A DNA stretch of 64,000 nt, taken from the NCBI RefSeq assembly GCF_011806565.1, contig NZ_JAATOP010000011.1:1-64000 (forward strand). The letters run 5' to 3'. The translations under genes were made by a program, and so were the position numbers. Below, piece after piece: positions 34,373 through 42,916 of the stretch. Each line of letters starts with the position of its first letter. Position 1 is the first letter of the stretch. The stretch comes from Marivivens donghaensis (GTDB taxonomy: Bacteria > Pseudomonadota > Alphaproteobacteria > Rhodobacterales > Rhodobacteraceae). A model generated the notes under the pieces. The model saw only the letters and a program-made list of their open reading frames with translations. It was not told the DNA's origin and did not search any database.

Positions 34373-35234
34373 GCAGCGGGGTGGGAACGACCCACCAGCT
34401 TTGTTCCCTGATCTGGATGGCGCGCGCGACCTGACGCGCGACGCCCATGTCCTTGACCAGTGCGACACAAGTCGCGCCCGATCCCGACATGCCTGCCCAC
34501 TGCACGGTAAGTTGCTGGTTCAGCATCTTCAGCGCGTGCGTAATCTCTGGCGCGACCTTTTCGGCAGGTGCTTGCAGGTCGTTGCGCTGACCTTTCAGCC
34601 ATTCGAGAAACTCGGGCAACAGATACGTATCCGGCATGTCGGCCATCGGCGCGTTGCTCCGCTGCTCCAGTCCGGCAAAGGCTTGCGGGGTCGGCACTTC
34701 GACGCCCGGATTGACCAGCACCATCGCGGCGCGGGGCAGTTTGGGGCCCTCGTGCAAGTCCTCACCAATGCCGCGCATGCGGATCGGCTTGGGAGCACGG
34801 GCACAAACCGGTACGTCAGCACCGAGAGCCAAGACGGCGGGGTGATCGGGGCCCAGCGGCTCTACGTCCCAAAGCTCCGCCAGCAGTTTCAGCGTAGCCG
34901 CAGCGTCAGACGAGCCGCCGCCGATGCCTGCCGCGTGGGGCAGGTTCTTTTCAAGATGCAGGTGCGCACCCATCTTGACGCCGCGAACCTCGCGGAGAGT
35001 CTCGGCAGCCTTCATCATCAGGTTGCTGCTGTCGGTCGGAACGCCAACCGCGAACGGGCCGGAGACCGTCAGACGCATGTCCACGGCGCGGGTCGCGGTG
35101 ATGTTGTCACCGACCTCGGCGAACACAACGAGCGAATCGAGTTCATGATAGCCGTCGTCGCGCTGCCCCGTCACATGGAGGGTCAGGTTGATTTTGGCGG
35201 GGGCGGTTGTCTTAATTGTTGTCACGATTGCCAT
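34365..35234 (-). CDS. ispE: 4-diphosphocytidyl-2-C-methyl-D-erythritol kinase
   Basis: 289 residues from the ATG at 35232-35234. GHMP kinase of the MEP isoprenoid pathway, phosphorylating CDP-methylerythritol. N-terminus APAKINLTLHVTGQRDDGYHELDSLVVF and the ATP loop NLPHAAGIGGGSSDAAATLKLL (canonical GxGxGGGSSDAA slightly varied as AAGIGGGSSDAA), with WAGMSGSGATCVAL near the C-terminus. The start lies 23 bp inside the end of the upstream TPR gene, so the two are probably co-translated. Confidence 0.94.
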   Translation of the reverse strand: MAIVTTIKTTAPAKINLTLHVTGQRDDGYHELDSLVVFAEVGDNITATRAVDMRLTVSGPFAVGVPTDSSNLMMKAAETLREVRGVKMGAHLHLEKNLPHAAGIGGGSSDAAATLKLLAELWDVEPLGPDHPAVLALGADVPVCARAPKPIRMRGIGEDLHEGPKLPRAAMVLVNPGVEVPTPQAFAGLEQRSNAPMADMPDTYLLPEFLEWLKGQRNDLQAPAEKVAPEITHALKMLNQQLTVQWAGMSGSGATCVALVKDMGVARQVARAIQIREQSWWVVPTPLLS

Positions 35235-36942
35235 GAAGCGGCGCTGCGCCTTCCTGTTCGAGCACGACATCAAGGCCAAGCTCCAACTTCAGGCGGATAC
35301 GCTCTGCTTCCTCTTCTTCAGGGCTGAAAGATAGGGCGCGCTGCCACTGGAAACGGGCTTCGACCTTGCGGCCAATAGCCCAGAGCGCGTCGCCAAGGTG
35401 ATCGGTCACAACCGGATCGGTCGCTTCGAGTTCGGTCGCACGTTCGAGATACTGCGCAGCCTCCTCGTATTGGCCGAGGCGGAACAGCGCCCAACCAAGG
35501 CTGTCGATTATCGCGCCGTTCGACGGCTGCATCGCCGCTGCGCGTTCGATCAGATCGAGCGCTTCGTCCAGCTTCATGCCTTTTTCAACCAGCGAATAGC
35601 CGAGGTAATTCAGCAGCGAAGGCTGGTTCGGATCTTGCGCCAGAGCCGTGCGGAAATCGGCCTCGGCTTCGTCCCACTTGTCCTGCCGCTCCAGCACGAT
35701 ACCGCGTGCGAAATAGACGAACCAAAGGTTCAGAGGCGTCTCGCCGTAGAGGTCGAGCGCTTTGGTGTAGGCAGCTTCCGCTTCGGCGTATTGACCGCCG
35801 GCGCGCAAGTAGTCGCCAAGGATCGTCGCTGGGTAGGGCTCTTCGGGGAAATGACGCGACAGTGCTTGAAGCACCTCGATTGCGGTCTCAAGCCGACCCG
35901 CAGCACGCAGCGACTCCGCGCGGCCCAGTTCGGCAGTCATGAAGTCTGCGCTTTGCGCGGGCACTTCGCTATAGACCTGCGTCGCAATCGCGTGCTGGCC
36001 CATCGATTCAAACAGACGCGCGGTGAGCAGGATGGCTTCAGTATTGCCTGGTGCCAGCTCTTGCGCCGCACGCGAATAGATCAGCGTGAGGGTCGGGCTG
36101 CCTTGATCTTCGATCAGGTAGCCGATCGTCAGAAACACTTCGGACATCGCATCTTCGGGCGAGGTCACGCGGTCGAACGTCAGGGTCTCGCCTGCGTTCA
36201 GGCGGCTGAGAAGCGACTGCACCTCGGCGTCGATCTGCGCGGGGTCCCAGCTGCGCAGCATGGCCACCGCCTCATCGTCGCGTCCGAGTTGGCTCAGGAT
36301 CTGGGCGCGTGCCAGAACCGCGCTGCCGTTGCGCATGATGTCGGCGTTCGCTTCGTCGGACAGGACGGCCTCGGCGCCTTCGAAGTCGCCGACCATCGCG
36401 AGGGCCATAGCCTTCTGGTAGTTGCCGAAGCTGCCAAGGCTGCCGTCTTTCGACATCTCGTCGAACAGGGCGATTGCGTCGGTCATCTGGCCACGATCAA
36501 CGGCCGCCCACGCCTCCAGCGCACCGTCGAGAAGCGGGCTGAGCGTCATGCCGTCGTTGAGTGCCGCAGTGATCTTTTCCCACTCGCCGTTCTTGATGGC
36601 GTTGACCACGAATACGACGGTCGAAATCTGGCTCGGATCGTTCTCGCCGATCATCCTGTCTGCGAGCGGAGCCGCTGCATCCCACTGGCCCGCACCGACG
36701 AGGCTCGCCAAGGCGTTTTCCATCAGGGCGATGTTGTCGGGGTCAGTTTCCAGCGTCCGCTGGTAGAACTCCGCCGCGCTGACGAAGTCGCCGTTCAGGC
36801 CCGCTTCGCGTGCTGCGAGGTAAGCGCCCGCGTTTACTTCCAGCCCTTCGAGAGGCTCGCCCGATTGCGCGGACACAAGACCCGGAGTGAGAAGGGCAAG
36901 GGCGCTGACCAGAGCTGAGGTGCGGAGATACTGGAAGTTCAA
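35212..36942 (-). CDS. Secreted tetratricopeptide-repeat protein
   Basis: 576 residues. Signal peptide MNFQYLRTSALVSALALLTPG with likely cut at SA-QSG. The mature protein is built of TPR units (for example AEFYQRTLETDPDNIALMENALASLVGAGQWDAAAPL, ADFRTALAQDPNQPSLLNYLGYSLVEKGMKLDEALDLIERAAAMQPSNGAIIDSLGWALFRLGQYEEAAQYLERATEL). The C-terminal repeats with LNYLGYSLVEKG and IIDSLGWALFRLG match a group conserved in alphaproteobacteria. Periplasmic or envelope-bound scaffold; partner unknown. Followed by ispE with overlap. Confidence 0.85.
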   Translation of the reverse strand: MNFQYLRTSALVSALALLTPGLVSAQSGEPLEGLEVNAGAYLAAREAGLNGDFVSAAEFYQRTLETDPDNIALMENALASLVGAGQWDAAAPLADRMIGENDPSQISTVVFVVNAIKNGEWEKITAALNDGMTLSPLLDGALEAWAAVDRGQMTDAIALFDEMSKDGSLGSFGNYQKAMALAMVGDFEGAEAVLSDEANADIMRNGSAVLARAQILSQLGRDDEAVAMLRSWDPAQIDAEVQSLLSRLNAGETLTFDRVTSPEDAMSEVFLTIGYLIEDQGSPTLTLIYSRAAQELAPGNTEAILLTARLFESMGQHAIATQVYSEVPAQSADFMTAELGRAESLRAAGRLETAIEVLQALSRHFPEEPYPATILGDYLRAGGQYAEAEAAYTKALDLYGETPLNLWFVYFARGIVLERQDKWDEAEADFRTALAQDPNQPSLLNYLGYSLVEKGMKLDEALDLIERAAAMQPSNGAIIDSLGWALFRLGQYEEAAQYLERATELEATDPVVTDHLGDALWAIGRKVEARFQWQRALSFSPEEEEAERIRLKLELGLDVVLEQEGAAPLHGNRDNN

Positions 36943-36980
36943 TGCATTGATCCGAATGTGGGTTTTGTCCGCACCCTAGT

Positions 36981-37017
36981 AAAAGGACCCGCCGCCTGCA
37001 ATCAGACGACGGGTCCT
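36981..37017 (-). terminator. Long terminator after the ETF-QO gene
   Basis: AGGACCCGCCGCCTG (36984-36998) and its partner CAGACGACGGGTCCT (37003-37017) form a 15-bp stem on the minus strand if two G-U pairs are counted, 4-nt loop, then TTT. It lies 39 bp past the ETF-QO stop and just before the TPR gene. Confidence 0.85.
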
Positions 37018-37056
37018 CTACGCGGTTTCCCGCAATCGTGAAGGCGGAGACCCGCC

Positions 37057-38706
37057 TTACATGTTCGGATAGTTCGGGCCGTCGCCACCCTGCGGGACAG
37101 TCCAGTTGATATTCTGGCTCGGGTCCTTGATGTCGCAGGTCTTGCAGTGGACGCAGTTCTGGAAGTTGATCTGGAACTTTGGTCCGTTCTCGCCCTCGAG
37201 CACTTCGTACACGCCTGCCGGACAGTAACGCTGCGCCGGTTCGTTGAACTTCGGCAGGTTCACGTCGATCGGAACCGACGGGTCCTTGAGTTTGAGGTGG
37301 CAGGGCTGCGATTCTTCGTGGTTGGTGAAGCTGTAAGACACGTTGGTCAGGCGGTCGAACGACAGCTTGCCGTCGGGCTTGGGGTAGTCGATCGGCTTGT
37401 GCTTGCTGGCTTCTTCGGTGCTGGCCGCGTCGGTCTTGCCGTGGCGCAGGGTGCCGAAGAACGATTTGCCGAACAGGTTGTTGGTCCACATATCCAGACC
37501 GCCGAGGCCCAGACCGCCGATAAGGCCGTACTTCGACCACATCGGTTTGACGTTGCGCACAGGCTTGAGGTCCTGACCGATGACGCCTTCACGGATGCGG
37601 GTGTCGTAGTCCTGAAGCACGTCGCCCGAACGGCCAGACTGGATCGCAGCGAACGCGCTTTCCGCCGCTTCGATGCCCGAGTGCATGGCGTTGTGGTTGC
37701 CCTTGATGCGCGGGACGTTGACGAGGCCCGCCGAGCAACCGAGCAGCGCACCACCGGGGAATGCGGTTTGCGGGATCGACTGGAAGCCGCCTTCGGAGAT
37801 CGCGCGCGCGCCGTAAGCCACGCGCTTACCGCCCTTGAGCAGGTCAGCGATCATCGGGTGATGCTTGAAGCGCTGGAATTCCATGTACGGATACAGGTGA
37901 GGGTTCTTGTAGTTCAGGTGAACCACGAAACCGACAAACACCTGATTGTTGTCGAGGTGGTAGATGAACGCGCCACCGCCGGCCTGCTTGCCCAGCGGCC
38001 AACCCATGGTGTGGGTGACAGTGCCTTCTTTGTGCTTCTCGGGATCGATTTCCCAGATTTCTTTCATGCCGAGGCCGAACTTCTGCGGGCAGTGGCCCTT
38101 GGACAGTTCGTACTTCGCCATGACCTCTTTCGACAGCGAACCGCGGACGCCTTCCGACAGGAACACGTACTTGCCGTGCAGCTCCATGCCCGGCTCGGTG
38201 TCGGGACCGTAAGAGCCGTCGGCTTCGAGGCCGAAGACACCGGCGACGACGCCTTTGACTTCGCCGTTTTCGCCGTAGACCAGTTCGGACACCGACATGC
38301 CCGGGAAGATCTCGACGCCGAGCTCTTCGGCCTGTTCTGCCATCCAGCGGCAGACGTTTGCCATCGAGACGATGTACTTGCCGTGGTTGTTCATCAGCGG
38401 GGGCATCACGAAGTTCGGAATGCGGGTGCCGCCACCTTCGCCGAGCATGTAGAAGTTATCTTCCTTCACCTCGGTGGTGATCGGCGCGCCCATCGACTTC
38501 CATTCCGGAAGCAAGCGATCAAGGCCGCTGGTGTCCAGCACGGCACCCGACAGGATGTGCGCGCCAACTTCCGAGCCTTTTTCAAGCACAACGACATTCA
38601 GGTCAGCGTCGAGTTGCTTCAGACGGATCGCCGCCGAAAGCCCCGCAGGGCCGGCACCGACGATAACAACGTCGTATTCCATTGTTTCGCGTTCGATGTC
38701 GGTCAT
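37057..38706 (-). CDS. Electron-transfer flavoprotein-ubiquinone oxidoreductase
   Basis: 549 residues from the ATG at 38704-38706 (AAAGGGA upstream). Passes electrons from ETF (fatty-acid, branched amino acid and glutaryl-CoA oxidation) to ubiquinone at the inner membrane. FAD-binding VVIVGAGPAGLSAAIRLKQ at the N-terminus, the quinone/FAD domain with GVAGVFGLEADGSYG and GGGAFIYHLDNNQVFVGFVVHLNYKNP, LLGCSAGLVNVPRIKGNHNAM, and the C-terminal 4Fe-4S ligands in RYCPAGVYEV and QNCVHCKTCDIKDPSQNINW. Partner of the acyl-CoA dehydrogenases at 18 and 44 kb. Confidence 0.97.
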   Translation of the reverse strand: MTDIERETMEYDVVIVGAGPAGLSAAIRLKQLDADLNVVVLEKGSEVGAHILSGAVLDTSGLDRLLPEWKSMGAPITTEVKEDNFYMLGEGGGTRIPNFVMPPLMNNHGKYIVSMANVCRWMAEQAEELGVEIFPGMSVSELVYGENGEVKGVVAGVFGLEADGSYGPDTEPGMELHGKYVFLSEGVRGSLSKEVMAKYELSKGHCPQKFGLGMKEIWEIDPEKHKEGTVTHTMGWPLGKQAGGGAFIYHLDNNQVFVGFVVHLNYKNPHLYPYMEFQRFKHHPMIADLLKGGKRVAYGARAISEGGFQSIPQTAFPGGALLGCSAGLVNVPRIKGNHNAMHSGIEAAESAFAAIQSGRSGDVLQDYDTRIREGVIGQDLKPVRNVKPMWSKYGLIGGLGLGGLDMWTNNLFGKSFFGTLRHGKTDAASTEEASKHKPIDYPKPDGKLSFDRLTNVSYSFTNHEESQPCHLKLKDPSVPIDVNLPKFNEPAQRYCPAGVYEVLEGENGPKFQINFQNCVHCKTCDIKDPSQNINWTVPQGGDGPNYPNM

Positions 38707-38980
38707 GTCCGTTCCCTTTATTCGCGTCTGGCCATTTGTTTGTAACAATCTTGCGTTCGGAGTTATTACATGACGAACGTTCAAGCAATCACGACACGGC
38801 GTAATATCGCTGCAATGCGACATAGGCACAGTTCACTTGAGCGCGACGTACGGTTTTCTGCCAAAACTTTAGTCGCCCCCTTTAACCGATCCAAACCACT
38901 GTACATTTGGGGGCTATTGACTTTTTATTCCCCGAATACGTTATGACGCGGACTACACAAGAAAAACGACGGAGGTCCCA
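38707..38980. promoter_or_regulatory. Divergent promoter region, ETF-QO / greA
   Basis: 274 bp without a gene. On the plus strand TTGACT at 38917-38922 is followed after 18 bases by TTATGA (38941-38946), a plausible housekeeping promoter about 35 bp before greA. The minus side towards ETF-QO shows AT-rich sequence near 38740-38790 but no site I can place with confidence. Confidence 0.4.
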
Positions 38981-39451
38981 ATGGAAAAGATCCCGCTGAC
39001 TCGGGCCGGTTTCGACAAGATCGATGCAGAGCTGAAAAACCTGAAATCCGTCGAGCGCCCTGCGATCATTCAGGCGATTGCCGAAGCTCGCGCGCTCGGT
39101 GACCTTTCGGAAAACGCCGAATATCACTCGGCCAAGGAAAAGCAGTCGTTCATCGAGGGCCGCATCAAGGAACTCGAAGGCGTGCTTTCGCTGGCAGAGG
39201 TCATCGACCCCAAGAAGCTGAACGGCACCATCAAATTCGGCGCGACCGTCGAACTGGTCGACGAAGACACCGATGAAGAGAAGACCTACCAGATCGTTGG
39301 CGAATACGAAGCCGACATCGAAAACGGTCGTCTGAACATCAAGTCGCCACTCGCTCGCGCTCTGATCGGTAAGGACGAAGGCGATAGCGTCGAAGTCCGT
39401 ACGCCGGGCGGTGAACGCAGCTACGAGATCCTCAAAGTCTCCTTCATCTAA
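38981..39451 (+). CDS. greA: Transcription elongation factor GreA
   Basis: 156 residues. Rescues backtracked RNA polymerase by stimulating transcript cleavage. N-terminal coiled coil ([55 protein letters not shown]) contains the [15 protein letters not shown] loop with the acidic tip residues, and the C-terminal FKBP-like domain ends [31 protein letters not shown] 6 bases before the ATG. Full length. Confidence 0.97.
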   Translation: MEKIPLTRAGFDKIDAELKNLKSVERPAIIQAIAEARALGDLSENAEYHSAKEKQSFIEGRIKELEGVLSLAEVIDPKKLNGTIKFGATVELVDEDTDEEKTYQIVGEYEADIENGRLNIKSPLARALIGKDEGDSVEVRTPGGERSYEILKVSFI

Positions 39452-39474
39452 GGTCCGCCTGCGCGGAGGGTGCG

Positions 39475-40464
39475 ATGCTATCCGACAAAGATCATTCGCT
39501 CCCTGTCGCGGGCGAGTCCCCCACCACTTCCGGCGCCGAACGCTTTGCCATAGCGATCGGCGCTTTGTGGTTCATCGGCGCCGGCGCGTATCTGGTGTTC
39601 GGTCCCGATACTGCCGAAGGCTTTGATCGCGCTGAGTTTTTGCTGACTGCGGTCACGCTGCTCACCCCACTTGCTGCGCTCTTTGTCGGCCTCGCCTCCG
39701 CGCGTTCGGCCCGCATTTACCGTTTCGAAGTTGCGGCCCTTCGCCAGTCGATCGAAGGATTGCGCAAAGAGGTCGCCGCCGACAGCGACGCCCGCGCGAA
39801 GATCAAACAGCCCGACATCGAGAAGAAACTCGACGCGCTCATGAAGGCCACGCAGAAGACCGAAGAGACGGTTCGCGCGACCTTCACTTCGGCCCGTGCG
39901 TCGGGGGCTCCAATTCTGCCGCTGGCCAAGGGCGGTCCCGAGGAAGCACAGCCGCTGCTCGCGCTGGGTACGCCGGTCGACGATCTGCACCCGCCGATTT
40001 CGAACAAAGACCTCATTCGCGCATTGAACTTCCCCGAGAGTGATTCCGACAAAGAGGGCATCGCCGCCATGCGTGCCGCGCTGAAGGACCGTCAGGCCCG
40101 TCAGGTCGTCCACGCGAGCCAGGATATCCTGACGCTTCTGTCGCACGACGGTATCTACATGGACGACATGCGTCCCGACCGCGCACGGCCCGAACTGTGG
40201 CGCCGTTTTGCCAAGGGTGAGCGCGGAAAGACCATCGCCGCGCTGGGCGGTATCCGTGACCGCTCGTCACTCGCTCTGACGTCGGCCCGTATGCGTAACG
40301 ATGCGATCTTCCGTGATACAGCACATCACTTCCTGCGCCGCTTCGACCAGCTTCTGCAAAGTTTCGAAGAAACCGCGACCGATCAGGAAATCGCGTCACT
40401 CACCGAAACACGCACAGCAAGGGCGTTCATGCTGCTTGGCCGCGTCTCGGGGTCGTTCGACTGA
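39475..40464 (+). CDS. Conserved membrane-anchored coiled-coil protein of unknown function
   Basis: 329 residues. Two membrane helices near residues 22-44 (ERFAIAIGALWFIGAGAYLVF) and 56-75 (EFLLTAVTLLTPLAALFVGLA), then a charged coiled coil (about 80-135: RFEVAALRQSIEGLRKEVAADSDARAKIK and IEKKLDALMKATQKTEETVRAT). A distinct C-terminal domain follows: NKDLIRALNFPESDSDKEGIAAMRAALKDRQARQVVHASQDILTLLSHDGIYMDDM and TARAFMLLGRVSGSFD. The pattern is familiar from Rhodobacteraceae genomes but I know no function. 23 bp after greA, so perhaps co-transcribed. Confidence 0.75.
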   Translation: MLSDKDHSLPVAGESPTTSGAERFAIAIGALWFIGAGAYLVFGPDTAEGFDRAEFLLTAVTLLTPLAALFVGLASARSARIYRFEVAALRQSIEGLRKEVAADSDARAKIKQPDIEKKLDALMKATQKTEETVRATFTSARASGAPILPLAKGGPEEAQPLLALGTPVDDLHPPISNKDLIRALNFPESDSDKEGIAAMRAALKDRQARQVVHASQDILTLLSHDGIYMDDMRPDRARPELWRRFAKGERGKTIAALGGIRDRSSLALTSARMRNDAIFRDTAHHFLRRFDQLLQSFEETATDQEIASLTETRTARAFMLLGRVSGSFD

Positions 40465-40542
40465 TTTGTGCGCTGACGCGGGGTTGCCAATGGCTGCGCG
40501 TCGGGCAAATGTCTGCCGGAACTTCGAACCAGCAGGCATTCC

Positions 40543-41250
40543 ATGACATCCCCGATCCGCGCGGCCTACTTCGAAGGATTTCGAAGCGGCATCCCGTTCT
40601 TCCTCGTCATCATCCCGTTCGGGATGCTCTTTGGCGTCGTCGCATTGGATGCGGGCATGGCGCTCGGGCAGGCGATGGCGATGACGATGCTGGTGATTGC
40701 AGGCGCGTCGCAGTTCGCGGCGCTGCACATGATGGCAGATAACGCAGGCGTTGCGCTGGTCGTTTCGGCTGCGCTAGCGGTGAACCTGCGCATGGCAATG
40801 TATTCGGCAGCGCTGGTTCCGCACCTTGGCGCTGCGCCGCTGTGGCAGCGAGCGCTGGTGTCCTACGGCAACTTCGACCAGACCTACGCCGTATCGATCG
40901 CGAAATACGAAGAACGCCCCGACTGGACGCCGCGTGAAAAGTCCGCGTTTTTCCTCGGCGTGGCCACTCCGATCATTCCCGCGTGGGGCGCGGCCTCGCT
41001 GGTCGGTGCGTTGATCGGCTCGGGCATACCGGCCGACTGGGGCCTCGATTTCATGTTGCCGATCACCTTTATTTCGCTGATCGGCCCGATGCTACGGACG
41101 TTGCCGCAGGTGCTAACCGCGCTGGCATCGGTGATCTTCGGCCTCATCTTCAGCGGCCTTCCGTCGGGCACGGGGCTGCTTCTCGCAGGCATCATCGCGA
41201 TGTTTGTCGGCGCACTCAGTGAAATGGCGATGGAGCGCCGCGCAGCATGA
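40543..41250 (+). CDS. azlC: Branched-chain amino acid exporter large subunit
   Basis: 235 residues with about seven membrane helices. AYFEGFRSGIPFFLVIIPFGMLFGVVALDAGM, LVIAGASQFAALHMMADNA and NLRMAMYSAALVPHLG are characteristic of AzlC/YgaZ. Pairs with AzlD. Exports branched-chain amino acids; exact substrate not shown. Start ATG at 40543. The stop overlaps azlD by 4 bp. Confidence 0.93.
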   Translation: MTSPIRAAYFEGFRSGIPFFLVIIPFGMLFGVVALDAGMALGQAMAMTMLVIAGASQFAALHMMADNAGVALVVSAALAVNLRMAMYSAALVPHLGAAPLWQRALVSYGNFDQTYAVSIAKYEERPDWTPREKSAFFLGVATPIIPAWGAASLVGALIGSGIPADWGLDFMLPITFISLIGPMLRTLPQVLTALASVIFGLIFSGLPSGTGLLLAGIIAMFVGALSEMAMERRAA

Positions 41251-41573
41251 TGAACGATCCCGCAAAAATCTGGCTGATCATCGCGCTTCTCGGCGTCGGC
41301 ACCTACCTCATCCGCTTTTCGTTCCTCGGCCTCATCGGTGATCGCCCGATCCCGCCGTTCATCACGCGTCTGCTCCGCTTTACCCCTGTTGCGATCCTGC
41401 CGGCTATGGTGGCGCCGCTCGTCATCTGGCCGTCGGCTACAGGCGGGCAAACCGAGCCGGTCCGCCTGATCGCGGCACTGGTCACGGTCGTTGTGGGTCT
41501 CACAACGCGCAAAGTGATCCTGTCACTGGTGGTCGGTGCTGTGGTGTTCGAGCTCGGGCTCCACCTGCTTTAA
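41247..41573 (+). CDS. azlD: Branched-chain amino acid exporter small subunit
   Basis: 108 residues, four membrane helices: IWLIIALLGVGTYLIRFSFLGLI, LLRFTPVAILPAMVAPLVIWP, VRLIAALVTVVVGLTTRKVILSLVVGAVVFELGLHLL. Matches AzlD/YgaH in size and order. ATGATGA junction with azlC ensures coupled translation. Its end overlaps by 4 bp a convergent lipoprotein gene. Confidence 0.93.
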   Translation: MMNDPAKIWLIIALLGVGTYLIRFSFLGLIGDRPIPPFITRLLRFTPVAILPAMVAPLVIWPSATGGQTEPVRLIAALVTVVVGLTTRKVILSLVVGAVVFELGLHLL

Positions 41574-42178
41574 CGCTGGGGATTAACCACGATTTCGTTC
41601 AGGACGCCGCTGTTGTTGTCCGAGTCGCTCTCGCGATATTCGCGGGTGCGCACGCCCGGCACTTCGGCAAACTGCGCTGCAAGCTTTTCGGGGAACATCA
41701 CGGGGCGGATGAACTCGAAACCCGGAAGCTGCTGAAGAATGCGACCGGTCGCGGTCGAACACTGCGTCTTCGGCACTGCGCCGTAGGCGTATGCCAACTG
41801 GAGCGCCTGTTCGGCGACTTCGAGCGGCACGTCGACTTCTTGGATCTCGGTGTAGAACGTCTCGCGCGAATGGTACGAGATGTAATACTGCTCGATCTGG
41901 GGCGTAACGCCGATGATGACGTCGTTCCGCTCGGGGATCGAGGGATGCTTGAACGAGCCCGCAGGGTCCCAGATGACCCGTTCGCGCGCGTTGATCATCA
42001 GCGCGGAGTGGGCACCTTTGCCGGAGCCCACATTGCGCATCGTCAGTAGCGTGAGGCGGGGCGGACCGTTGTGACGGTAGCGCATACGCTGCACAAGATC
42101 GTCCGGTGCCCAGACAGGTTCAGCCGCGCAAGCAGCCAGCGCCAGCGGCGCACCAAGTACGAAAAAGCGTCTGCGCAT
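41570..42178 (-). CDS. Putative lipoprotein with a permuted papain-like (YiiX/NlpC) pattern
   Basis: 202 residues. Type II signal: MRRRFFVLGAPLALAAC with lipobox L14-A-A-C17, so it should be anchored to a membrane facing the periplasm. The mature protein has GSGKGAHSALMINARERVIWDPAG with His57 and, 80 residues later, TQCSTATGRILQQLPGF with Cys140. His before Cys, in HSAL and CST contexts, is the order of permuted NlpC/P60 (YiiX/LRAT-like) enzymes. No known gene name. Role in cell-wall or amide hydrolysis is a hypothesis from two motifs. Confidence 0.72.
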   Translation of the reverse strand: MRRRFFVLGAPLALAACAAEPVWAPDDLVQRMRYRHNGPPRLTLLTMRNVGSGKGAHSALMINARERVIWDPAGSFKHPSIPERNDVIIGVTPQIEQYYISYHSRETFYTEIQEVDVPLEVAEQALQLAYAYGAVPKTQCSTATGRILQQLPGFEFIRPVMFPEKLAAQFAEVPGVRTREYRESDSDNNSGVLNEIVVNPQR

Positions 42179-42204
42179 TGAGGCGCCCCCTGCCTCTGAA
42201 AGGA

Positions 42205-42339
42205 TCAGCCGTTAACCAGCGTCAGCACGATCAGCGCGACGATGATCACAATGCCGGTGCGGGTCGCGAATTTGACGAAACCGTTGTAGGTTTTTTCCTG
42301 AGCGCTGTAGTCCATGGTGCCATGTTCGTGTTCGGCCAT
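42205..42339 (-). CDS. aa3-type cytochrome c oxidase subunit IV
   Basis: 44 residues from the ATG at 42337-42339 (AGGAA upstream). EHEHGTMDYSAQEKTYNGFVKF then one membrane helix TGIVIIVALIVLTLVNG. This is the bacterial small subunit IV of the aa3 oxidase (COX_bac), typical of Rhodobacter/Paracoccus. The other oxidase subunits are elsewhere. Its function in the complex is minor or unknown. Confidence 0.93.
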   Translation of the reverse strand: MAEHEHGTMDYSAQEKTYNGFVKFATRTGIVIIVALIVLTLVNG

Positions 42340-42422
42340 GATCGGATTCCTATCCCTGAATTCTGTTCGCTTGCGGTCAATAGACGATTCAATTGAACCT
42401 GTCATCCCGTACGATTGCCGCA

Positions 42423-42884
42423 TCAGCTGCTTGTTGTGATTGATTTCATCAACTCGAACCCGATACGCGTCGGCTCTTCTTTTTCACTTTGTTTCGGCAT
42501 GGCTTTGAGCATCATGCTTAGCTGACTGACGTGCTGGACAAGCTGCGTGCGCGCGCCGTCCGAAGTCTCGCCGTAGAAGGTCAGGATGTCAGGGTCGAAA
42601 TAGCCCATGCCCTCGATCCGTAGCACGCCCGCGTCCGATCCGGCAAAGCCCATCGCGATCTCTTGGTCGGCGTTCAGCGTTTCTTCGAATTTCTTGATGT
42701 AGAGCGCGAGGCGTTCGTAGGCCCAGCGGGCAGGGCTCTTGGCCTCGCCTTGGCCCATGTTGGCAGGCACATCGGCGGTGGTGACCGATTTGGTCTCGCG
42801 CGCGTGCACTTCGTAGAGGGTCGGCAGAAACGCGTTCTCGGCAATTTCGGCAGAGGTGTCGATATCGGTCATGGGATCATTCAT
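42423..42884 (-). CDS. DUF6173-like conserved protein
   Basis: 153 residues from the ATG at 42882-42884; a second ATG at 42872 is possible. Contains SPARWAYERLALYIKKFEETLNADQEIAMGFAGSDAGVLRIEGMGYFDPDILTFYGETSDGARTQLVQHVSQLSMMLKAMPK, a pattern I associate with alphaproteobacterial proteins of unknown function (DUF6173). No signal peptide or membrane helix. Function unknown. Confidence 0.78.
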   Translation of the reverse strand: MNDPMTDIDTSAEIAENAFLPTLYEVHARETKSVTTADVPANMGQGEAKSPARWAYERLALYIKKFEETLNADQEIAMGFAGSDAGVLRIEGMGYFDPDILTFYGETSDGARTQLVQHVSQLSMMLKAMPKQSEKEEPTRIGFELMKSITTSS

Positions 42885-42916
42885 GCGCTGAACGATAGCG
42901 CGCGGAATGGCGAAGG

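Noticed and set aside
37147-38745. 532-codon plus-strand frame opposite ETF-QO
   Set aside because: Antisense shadow; the minus-strand frame has complete FAD and Fe-S motifs.
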